Positions 1 to 5,340 of a stretch of DNA of 8,017 nucleotides are shown piece by piece (the first letter of the stretch is position 1; each line of letters begins with the position of its first letter). The notes beneath the pieces were generated by a model. That model was not told where the DNA came from. It did not search any database and saw only the letters and a list, made by a program, of their open reading frames with translations. A program made the position numbers and the translations under genes. The stretch is from CAZMCT01 sp964564785 (lineage in GTDB: Bacteria; Planctomycetota; Phycisphaerae; UBA1845; Fen-1342), in NCBI GenBank assembly GCA_964564785.1, contig CAZMCT010000145.1, positions 1 through 8,017 on the forward strand, in the 5' to 3' direction.

Positions 1-1005
1 GGCCGGCGCCGTGCTCGGCTCCGTCGGCAGCGTGGCCGCAACCATCGCCCGGGGCGGCGTCGGACGGCCGTGGGCGGCCCGACGCCGAGCCGTTTCGGCC
101 GCCAGTGCCGGGGGCGGCTTCTGAATCTGGATCACGCGCCCGGCCAGCAGCGCGAGGCCGGCGGGGTTGCCATCGATAGCCTGACGCGCGGTCAGCACCT
201 CGGGCGGGCGGTTCGCGCTGACACCGCTCACACGGGCGAAGAAATCGGCGGCGGTGTCCGGCGTGCGCGCGTGTCCCAGCCGGTTCATGTAAATCCACGC
301 GAAGTTCTTGTAGCCGAGCCCCTCGTACCACTTGATGGCCTCGCGCGATTCCCGCTTGCAGATCTCCAGGTCGTTCTCGGTCCCAAGCACCAGCACCGGG
401 TGATAGAGCGAATGCACGGCGAGCACCGGGTCGAGGATGCTCGCGGAGAAGTTGGACTGCCGCACGGCCAGCGCGGAGAAACGCTCCGGGTGACGGTTGA
501 GCATGTAGTGCGCCATGTACCCGCCCGAGGACCAGCTCGTGGCCAGCACGTTTTCCGGATCCGCGTGCGTCGTCTCCAACACGTGGTCCATCACCGCCAG
601 CGTCGCAATCTCGTCCGCCTTGAACTCCTTGTTGATCGTCCGGAGCGGGAACTCGCCCGTGAAGAAGTCGAACGCGTACATGTGCGGCGCGACCACGATG
701 TAGCCGTAGCGGTCAGCCTCCTGCTGCCACTCCTGTCCCTGGTACAACGCCGTGTCATACGGCTTCATCCCGTGGAACGTGACGACTAGCGGCCATCGCC
801 GGGCGGCCCGCTCCGACTCGTCCGCGGCCAAGTAGTCTTTCGGCAGGTAAAGGAAGTACGCCCGCCCCGTGGCCGGCTCCGTGCGCCGCTCCAGCTTCCC
901 CAGGCCCTGCGGCTGCATGACCAGGCACCCACTCAGCGGCAGCAGCGCGGCACTGGTCAACAGCAGTGCGAGCGCGGACGAAGCCCGCTCCGGTCCATGC
1001 TTCAA
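1..1005 (-). CDS. Lipoprotein alpha/beta-hydrolase, esterase / PHB-depolymerase-like (3' end outside window)
   Basis: This is a probable secreted, lipid-anchored serine hydrolase; the substrate is unknown (ester, polyester or peptide). 335 codons are visible and the frame is still open at position 1, so the C-terminus is missing. I chose a TTG start at 1005 because GAGGAA lies 4 bases upstream; an in-frame GTG at 1038 is possible but lacks a Shine-Dalgarno. Residues 1-27 form a lipoprotein signal with a hydrophobic stretch and lipobox LSGC (Cys27). The fold markers follow in order: beta-strand and oxyanion element PLVVTFHGM (72-80), nucleophile elbow SWSSG (Ser159), acid in GTEND (Asp212) and catalytic His in LGHARTPD (His245). 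The first Gly of the usual GxSxG is Ser here. After about residue 295 the protein becomes Pro/Ala/Arg-rich, a tail or linker of unknown extent. It resembles the LpqC/feruloyl-esterase group (COG3509-like) by memory of the family, not by a search. It diverges from the deaminase gene. Confidence 0.82.
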   Translation of the reverse strand, partial: MKHGPERASSALALLLTSAALLPLSGCLVMQPQGLGKLERRTEPATGRAYFLYLPKDYLAADESERAARRWPLVVTFHGMKPYDTALYQGQEWQQEADRYGYIVVAPHMYAFDFFTGEFPLRTINKEFKADEIATLAVMDHVLETTHADPENVLATSWSSGGYMAHYMLNRHPERFSALAVRQSNFSASILDPVLAVHSLYHPVLVLGTENDLEICKRESREAIKWYEGLGYKNFAWIYMNRLGHARTPDTAADFFARVSGVSANRPPEVLTARQAIDGNPAGLALLAGRVIQIQKPPPALAAETARRRAAHGRPTPPRAMVAATLPTEPSTAPA

Positions 1006-1009
1006 GCCG

Positions 1010-1015
1010 TTCCTC
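1010..1015 (-). promoter_or_regulatory. Ribosome binding site deciding the TTG start of the esterase
   Basis: On the minus strand the sequence reads GAGGAA, then cggc, then TTG at 1005. It is the only good Shine-Dalgarno near the hydrophobic signal peptide and favours the TTG over the GTG at 1038. Confidence 0.55.
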
Positions 1016-1101
1016 GACAAGCGGCGGCCGCGGCTCACCCGCGGTGCTGGCCGGACGCCGGTCCACGCGACCGACCGCCGGCCCACCTGGCGATGGGCCC
1101 T

Positions 1102-1107
1102 AGTGTA
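1102..1107 (-). promoter_or_regulatory. Candidate -10 box for the esterase
   Basis: TACACT on the minus strand matches TATAAT at 4 of 6 positions and stands out in GC-rich surroundings. No good -35 is seen 16-18 bases upstream. It would give a leader of roughly 90 bases to the TTG start. Confidence 0.25.
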
Positions 1108-1226
1108 GCGGCCCGCGGCGGCGGCGAACACCACCAGACCCCGCAGCGGGCGAAGAAACGGTGAATCGCCGGCACGCGGGTGCCAGGCCCTTCCGGTCCG
1201 CCCGCAACGGCGCGGGCGCCCCCATC

Positions 1227-1250
1227 CCCCGCGGGCCCGCCTGCCCGGGG
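1227..1250. repeat. GC-rich inverted repeat upstream of the deaminase promoter
   Basis: CCCC (1227-1230) can pair with GGGG (1247-1250) and GGGC (1233-1236) with GCCC (1243-1246), leaving a 2-base bulge and a 6-base loop. Inside it, 1231-1240 is a perfect 10-base palindrome, GCGGGCCCGC. It sits directly against the putative -35 of the deaminase. It could be an operator or a chance GC-rich palindrome. Confidence 0.25.
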
Positions 1251-1279
1251 TGTCAACACCGCGCCGACCCGGGTACGCT
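1250..1279 (+). promoter_or_regulatory. Candidate promoter of the deaminase
   Basis: GTGTCA (1250-1255, 4 of 6 to TTGACA) is followed after 18 bases by TACGCT (1274-1279, 3 of 6 to TATAAT). It would start transcription about 16 bases before the ATG. The match is weak and rests on position as much as on sequence. Confidence 0.25.
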
Positions 1280-1301
1280 GCTCCACAACTCCGGAGCTCG
1301 G

Positions 1302-2720
1302 ATGCGCACGCTCATCCACAACACCTCCCTCATCACCCCCGACGGCGACGGCGTCGCCCGCATCGACCACGCCAGCCTCGAACTCGCCGACGGCCGCATC
1401 GTCAGCCGCGGGCCGGCCGCGGACTACGAGCCGCGGATCGCCGCCGGCGAGTTCCCCGCGGTCATCCGCGGCGAGCGCCACATCACGACGCCCGGCTTCG
1501 TGAACACGCATCACCACCTGTACCAGTCGCTGACCCGCTGCCAGCCCGCCGTGCAGCAGGCGCGCCTGTTCGATTGGCTGCTGGGCCTGTACGAGCGCTG
1601 GCGCACGCTCGATTACGACGCGGTGCGCATGGCCGCGAAGGTCAGTATCGCCGAGCTGCTCCTGTCCGGCGCCACGACCACCAGCGACCATTTCTACATG
1701 TTCCCGCCCGGAAGCGACGTGCGGCTCGAGGCCGTGCTCGATGCCGCCGCCGAGCTCGGCATCCGCATTCACGCCTGCCGCGGCAGCATGAGTCTCGGCC
1801 GCAGCCGCGGCGGGCTGCCGCCGGACGATTGCGTGGAGCGCGAGGCCGACATCCTGGCCGACTGCGTCCGCGTGCTCGACGCGTTCCATGACCCGCGGCC
1901 CTTTTCGCGGCTGCGGATCGACCTGGCCCCCTGCTCACCGTTCAACGTCTCGCAGGAGCTGCTTCGCGATACGCGGACGCTGGCCCGCGAGCGCGGCGCG
2001 CTCCTGCACACCCACCTGGCCGAGACGCTAGCCGAGGAACGTTTCTGTCTCGAGCGCTTCGGCCGCCGGCCGCTGCAATACCTCGCGGACCTCGACTGGC
2101 TCGGCCCCGATGTCTACCTCGCCCACGCGGTCTGGCTCGACGACGCCGAGATTGACCTGCTCGCACGCACCGGCACCGGCGTCAGCACGTGCCCCGTTTC
2201 CAACCTGCGTCTGGCCAGCGGCACGCCGCCCCTCCTGCGGCTCCTCAGCCGCAACGTGAGACTCGGACTCGGCGTCGACGGTTCGAGCAGCAATGACGGC
2301 GGCAACATCCTCGCCGCCGCGAAACTCGCCCTGCTCCTGGCTCGCGGCCAGGCCGCTCCCGCCGCGCTCGCGGGCACCGACCTCGTCGCCCATCCGCCCG
2401 CCACGGCTCGCCTGCTGCCCGCCGCCGCCGCCTTTCGCCTCGCCACGGCCGGCGGAGCCGCCGTCCTGAACCGGCCCGAGCTCGGCCGGCTCGAGGTGGG
2501 CGCCGCGGCCGACGTGGCGATGTTCCGCAGGGACGATCCCGCCCTCGCCGGTGCGGCCGTTCACGACCCGCTCGCCGCGCTGCTGCTCTGCGACGCGCCG
2601 CGAGCCGATCGCGTCCTCGTTGCCGGCCGCGAGGTCGTCCGCGACGGCCGGCTGGTCGCACTCGACCAGGAAGCCCTGGCCCGCGCGTTCAACGAGCTGG
2701 TCGCGGCCCGCTTCGCGTAG
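1302..2720 (+). CDS. 8-oxoguanine deaminase-like amidohydrolase
   Basis: This is a 472-residue cytoplasmic metal-dependent deaminase of the amidohydrolase superfamily (COG0402 type). The closest characterised group I recognise is 8-oxoguanine deaminase, which converts 8-oxoguanine to urate plus ammonia. Seen in the sequence: metal-binding HxH in NTHHHLYQSLTR (His70, His72), LHTHLAET with His238 and catalytic-type Glu241, LAHAVWLDDAEI with His275, and the metal Asp in LGLGVDGSSSND (Asp326). The stretches GSMSLGRSRGGLPPD (161-175) and LAPCSPFNV (208-216) are also typical of this subgroup. The ATG at 1302 is chosen because GGAG (1293-1296) lies 5 bases upstream and MRTLIHN is a normal family N-terminus. 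The length is normal and no key residue is missing. Related enzymes deaminate other triazines, guanine or cytosine, so the exact substrate is inferred. No purine-pathway neighbour is visible. Confidence 0.9.
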   Translation: MRTLIHNTSLITPDGDGVARIDHASLELADGRIVSRGPAADYEPRIAAGEFPAVIRGERHITTPGFVNTHHHLYQSLTRCQPAVQQARLFDWLLGLYERWRTLDYDAVRMAAKVSIAELLLSGATTTSDHFYMFPPGSDVRLEAVLDAAAELGIRIHACRGSMSLGRSRGGLPPDDCVEREADILADCVRVLDAFHDPRPFSRLRIDLAPCSPFNVSQELLRDTRTLARERGALLHTHLAETLAEERFCLERFGRRPLQYLADLDWLGPDVYLAHAVWLDDAEIDLLARTGTGVSTCPVSNLRLASGTPPLLRLLSRNVRLGLGVDGSSSNDGGNILAAAKLALLLARGQAAPAALAGTDLVAHPPATARLLPAAAAFRLATAGGAAVLNRPELGRLEVGAAADVAMFRRDDPALAGAAVHDPLAALLLCDAPRADRVLVAGREVVRDGRLVALDQEALARAFNELVAARFA

Positions 2721-2776
2721 GAATCCGGCTGCCAGTTCCCCTCGATCAGTTCCAACCCGCGTCCCCAGGCCCGGTC

Positions 2777-2782
2777 TATACT
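2777..2782 (+). promoter_or_regulatory. Candidate -10 box of the small lipoprotein gene
   Basis: TATACT matches TATAAT at 5 of 6 positions in an otherwise GC-rich 100-base gap. No clear -35 is present at 16-18 bases. It predicts a leader of about 30 bases to the GTG at 2821, suggesting the lipoprotein is transcribed independently of the deaminase. Confidence 0.4.
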
Positions 2783-2820
2783 GGCGGACAATCAGACCCC
2801 GTGAATCGGGACGACCGAAC

Positions 2821-3120
2821 GTGCTTCTGCCCCGCATGACCCTGATCGCAGCGGCGGCCGGGTCGCTGCTTGTGCTCATCGGCTGCGTCTCGGTGCGCGT
2901 CCCGGAGCGCGTCGAGATCCACGCCGGCAAGCCGCCGCCGGTCGACAGCAGCCGCGTGCCCGCGACGGCCACGCACGAGGAATGTCGGACCGAGCTGGAC
3001 CTCGCGTACCAGAACCTCCAGTACCTCGAGCGCGAGGCCGAGCGCTGGCAGCGCAAGGCAGAGGAGTATCAGCGCGAGCGCGACGAGGCTCGGCGGAAGC
3101 TGAAGCGGTACGAAGATTAG
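2821..3120 (+). CDS. Small coiled-coil lipoprotein, function unknown
   Basis: This is a 99-residue protein I do not recognise as a named family. The N-terminus is a lipoprotein signal: short n-region with Arg5, hydrophobic residues 7-20 and lipobox LIGC with Cys22. The mature part is about 78 residues: a Pro-rich linker (37-50), then a highly charged Glu/Arg/Lys-rich segment from about 53 to 97, with heptad-like spacing of Leu, Tyr and Trp, that should form a coiled coil. The GTG at 2821 is preferred because GGGA lies 9 bases upstream. An ATG at 2836 would also keep the lipobox but has no Shine-Dalgarno and a very short n-region. The gene lies 100 bases after the deaminase with its own -10-like box, and ends 42 bases before the convergent peptidase gene. 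An envelope-tethering or structural role, loosely like Lpp-type lipoproteins, is only a guess. Confidence 0.75.
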   Translation: MLLPRMTLIAAAAGSLLVLIGCVSVRVPERVEIHAGKPPPVDSSRVPATATHEECRTELDLAYQNLQYLEREAERWQRKAEEYQRERDEARRKLKRYED

Positions 3121-3144
3121 CGGCCGGGTCGCTTCGCCGGTGTC

Positions 3145-3173
3145 CGGGGCGGAACCGGGACGCTATCGCCCCG
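3145..3173. terminator. Possible bidirectional terminator hairpin between convergent genes
   Basis: CGGGGCG (3145-3151) can pair with CGCCCCG (3167-3173), a 7-base-pair all-GC stem around a 15-base loop. It lies just after the lipoprotein stop and overlaps the last codons of the peptidase gene. There is no T-run on either side, so it is not a classical intrinsic terminator. Confidence 0.25.
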
Positions 3174-5070
3174 CCTGCCCGCACCGTTCCTTCTCGAACT
3201 CCGTCACCAGCCGCTCGAACCGCCGCATCGTGGCCTCGATCGGCGCGGGGCTCGTCAGGTCCACCCCCGCCCGCCGCAGCGTCTCCAGCGGATACTCCGA
3301 CGAGCCCGACTTCAGGAACCCCAGGTACGCCTCCAGCGCCCCCGGCTCGCCCGCGAGCACGCGCTCGGCCAGGGCCGCGGCCGCGCAGTACGCCAGCGCA
3401 TAGCGGAACACGTAGTGGTTCATGTAGAAGTGCGGGATGCGGGCCCAGTACGGGGCGTGCTCGGGGTCGCGGACCAGCTCCGGCCCCCAGTACTTGTGCA
3501 CCGTGTCCACGTAGAGCTGCCCCAGCTTCTCGGCCGTCAGCGCGTCGCCGCGGCGGGCCGTCTCGTGCATTGCATGCTCGAACTCGGCAAACATCACCTG
3601 CCGGAAGACCGTGCCGCGCAGGTTGTCGATCTGCTCGTTCAGCAGCCGCAACCGTTCGGCCTGCGACGGAGCGTGCTGCCGCAGCCACTCCTCCAACAGG
3701 ATCTCGTTGAAGATCGCCGCGACCTCGGCCAGCGTCCCGCTGTAGTCGCCATAGATTTTCGGCTGGTGCGTGTGGGTCAGCAGGCTGTGCATCGAATGCC
3801 CCAGTTCGTGCGCCAGGATCGACCGGTCGCGGGGCGTGCCGTTGTAGTTCACCAGGATGTACGGCGGCGTGTCGTACGAGCCCCAGGAATAGCCGCCCGG
3901 CCGCTTGCCCTGCGTCTCGTACACGTCGACCCACCGCGACCGGAAGCCCTCCTCCATCCGCCGGCCGTATTCGGGGCCCAGCGGCTGGAGCGCGGCGATG
4001 ATCTGCCGCACGGCTTCGTCGTAGGGCACTTGCTCGGTCGCACCGCTCACCAGCGGCTGGTACGTGTCCCAGATATGCAGTTCGTCGAGCCCGAGCAGCT
4101 CTTTGCGCAGCCGCGCCCAGCGGTGCAGCAGCGGCAGGTGGCGGTTGACCGTGCCGACCAGGTTCTCGTACACCGCCGTCGGCAGGTTGTCCGGAAACAG
4201 CACCGCGTCGAGCGCCGTGTCGAAACCCCGCGCCCGGGCGTAGTACAGGTCGCGCTGCACCACCCCGTTCAGCGTGGCCGCGAACGTGTTCCGGAACGCC
4301 CCGTACGCGCCCATCGCCCCACGAAACGCGTCGGCCCGCACGCGCCGGTCGGTCGCGCGGATGAACTTGTCGAACCGGGCGGGACTCAGAACCACCTCCG
4401 TACCCGATTCGTCCCGCATCGTCGGCCAAGGCAGCTCCGAGTTCCGCAGGGCCTGGAAGGCATCCTCCGGGGCGGCCGCCAGCCCGCCGGCCAGCGCCAG
4501 CAGTTCCTCCTCGCGCTGGCTGAGCGTGTGCGGCCGCTGGCGGAGAACGTTGTCCACGTAATGGGTGTAAACGCGCAGGCCCGCGTCGGCCGCGAGCCAC
4601 TCGCGCAGGCGGGCTTCCGGCAGCGCGAGCAAAGCCGGCTCGATCCACGCGGCCGCTTTCGAGTACGCCGTCTGCAACGCCGTGGCGCGGTTTTTCAGCG
4701 CGGCCGCGGCGCTGTCGCGCGTGTCCTGGTCGAGAAGCTGATTGGCGTACACGGCGACTTTGTCGACCCGCCACCGCACGTCGTCGCGGAGTTCGAGCAC
4801 GGCCCGCAGCACGGCCGGCGCGTCCAGTGCGGCCGCTTTGTGCGCTTCGAGCTCGCCGAGTTGGTCCCGGGCACGGGCAACGTCGCGCTCCCACGCCTCC
4901 GCGTCGGCGTAGATGCGCGTCAGGTCCCAGCGGTACGCCGCGGGGATCTGGTCGCGGGTGGGGATGGCGGTTTGGGCGGCGGCGCTCGCCGCGAGGAGCA
5001 GACACGCCCACACGGGCCGTATCACGCGAAGACGCAAAACGCAGCGGCCACGACGAGCCTGCGGAAACAT
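3163..5070 (-). CDS. pepF: Oligoendopeptidase F (M3 family zinc metallopeptidase) with signal peptide
   Basis: This is a 635-residue zinc oligopeptidase that would cleave short peptides internally. The core is the M3 motif HELGH (residues 421-425: His421, Glu422, His425) with the third zinc ligand Glu449 in LAEVAAIFNE. Near the C-terminus IPHFYMNHYVFRYA (545-558) is the conserved PepF substrate-binding segment with His and Tyr residues. The N-terminal helical PepF domain covers roughly 140-220. The start at 5070 is fixed by a near-perfect GAGGAGGT 4 bases upstream. The first 33 or so residues have an Arg-rich n-region, hydrophobic VWACLLLAASAAA and a plausible cleavage site near AAAQ, so the enzyme is predicted to be exported. 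Typical PepF proteins lack this and are cytoplasmic at about 600 residues. It is divergent from the OPT transporter, which suggests a role in processing peptides for uptake. The gene symbol is assigned by family. Confidence 0.93.
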   Translation of the reverse strand: MFPQARRGRCVLRLRVIRPVWACLLLAASAAAQTAIPTRDQIPAAYRWDLTRIYADAEAWERDVARARDQLGELEAHKAAALDAPAVLRAVLELRDDVRWRVDKVAVYANQLLDQDTRDSAAAALKNRATALQTAYSKAAAWIEPALLALPEARLREWLAADAGLRVYTHYVDNVLRQRPHTLSQREEELLALAGGLAAAPEDAFQALRNSELPWPTMRDESGTEVVLSPARFDKFIRATDRRVRADAFRGAMGAYGAFRNTFAATLNGVVQRDLYYARARGFDTALDAVLFPDNLPTAVYENLVGTVNRHLPLLHRWARLRKELLGLDELHIWDTYQPLVSGATEQVPYDEAVRQIIAALQPLGPEYGRRMEEGFRSRWVDVYETQGKRPGGYSWGSYDTPPYILVNYNGTPRDRSILAHELGHSMHSLLTHTHQPKIYGDYSGTLAEVAAIFNEILLEEWLRQHAPSQAERLRLLNEQIDNLRGTVFRQVMFAEFEHAMHETARRGDALTAEKLGQLYVDTVHKYWGPELVRDPEHAPYWARIPHFYMNHYVFRYALAYCAAAALAERVLAGEPGALEAYLGFLKSGSSEYPLETLRRAGVDLTSPAPIEATMRRFERLVTEFEKERCGQAGR

Positions 5071-5074
5071 GGCG

Positions 5075-5082
5075 ACCTCCTC
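5075..5082 (-). promoter_or_regulatory. Strong ribosome binding site of the M3 peptidase
   Basis: The minus strand reads GAGGAGGT, then cgcc, then ATG. It fixes the start at 5070 and rejects an in-frame ATG at 5175 that would put 35 unconserved residues before the signal peptide. Confidence 0.85.
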
Positions 5083-5095
5083 GGACGGCCCGCGC

Positions 5096-5123
5096 ATTCT
5101 CGCCGCCCGGCGTCGCGCCGCAA
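5096..5123 (-). promoter_or_regulatory. Weak candidate promoter of the M3 peptidase
   Basis: On the minus strand TTGCGG (5123-5118) and GAGAAT (5101-5096) are separated by 16 bases; the -10 matches 4 of 6 and the -35 matches 3 of 6. It would give a leader of about 20 bases that contains the Shine-Dalgarno. Confidence 0.22.
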
Positions 5124-5256
5124 CTCCGACGCGAATCTTGCCCGCGGGCACGGCCCCGACAAAGGCGCTGCGCACCCCGGGCTCGCAAACTCAGGCCCGC
5201 CGGCGGTCGCGCCACTGCTTGTTCCCGTGGCCGGCCCACCGTGCGGCTTCGCGCCT

Positions 5257-5285
5257 TTGCATACCGACTTCCGGCCGCCCATAAT
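5257..5285 (+). promoter_or_regulatory. Candidate promoter of the OPT transporter
   Basis: TTGCAT (5257-5262) and CATAAT (5280-5285) are separated by 17 bases. The -10 matches 5 of 6 and is one of the few AT-rich spots in the 270-base divergent region. Transcription would start about 50 bases before the ATG. Confidence 0.45.
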
Positions 5286-5340
5286 CCGCCGCACAGTCGG
5301 GATCAGGCCGCCGCCGGCGCGACCGGCTGAGGAGTGCTGC

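Larger units (their letters stand above)
1006..1301. other. Divergent intergenic region between esterase and deaminase
   Basis: No convincing gene is seen here. A possible in-frame extension of the deaminase from a GTG at 1161 would encode low-complexity Pro/Arg/Gly-rich sequence without family similarity. The region holds a -10-like box for the esterase (1102-1107), a GC-rich inverted repeat (1227-1250), and a weak promoter candidate (1250-1279) plus GGAG (1293-1296) for the deaminase. Confidence 0.6.

Noticed and set aside
70..789. Plus-strand 239-codon open frame at the left edge
   Set aside because: It is antisense to the hydrolase whose catalytic residues are clear on the minus strand; the composition is that of a shadow frame.
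1161..1301. In-frame GTG extension of the deaminase by 47 residues
   Set aside because: The added residues are low-complexity and unlike the family N-terminus, whereas the ATG at 1302 has GGAG at proper spacing.
5071..5175. In-frame ATG extension of the M3 peptidase by 35 residues
   Set aside because: It would bury the signal peptide and ignore the near-perfect GAGGAGGT before the ATG at 5070.
2876..5239. 787-codon minus-strand open frame overlapping the peptidase in another frame
   Set aside because: It is Arg/Ala/Gly-rich with no motifs, and the same DNA encodes the clear HELGH peptidase in the neighbouring frame.
3415..5340. Very long plus-strand open frame running across the peptidase gene and joining the OPT transporter frame
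   Set aside because: The part before 5341 is the antisense of a well-supported M3 peptidase, has Arg/Val/His/Gln-rich composition typical of GC-rich shadow frames and no recognisable domain. The transporter has its own ATG and strong ribosome binding site at 5341.
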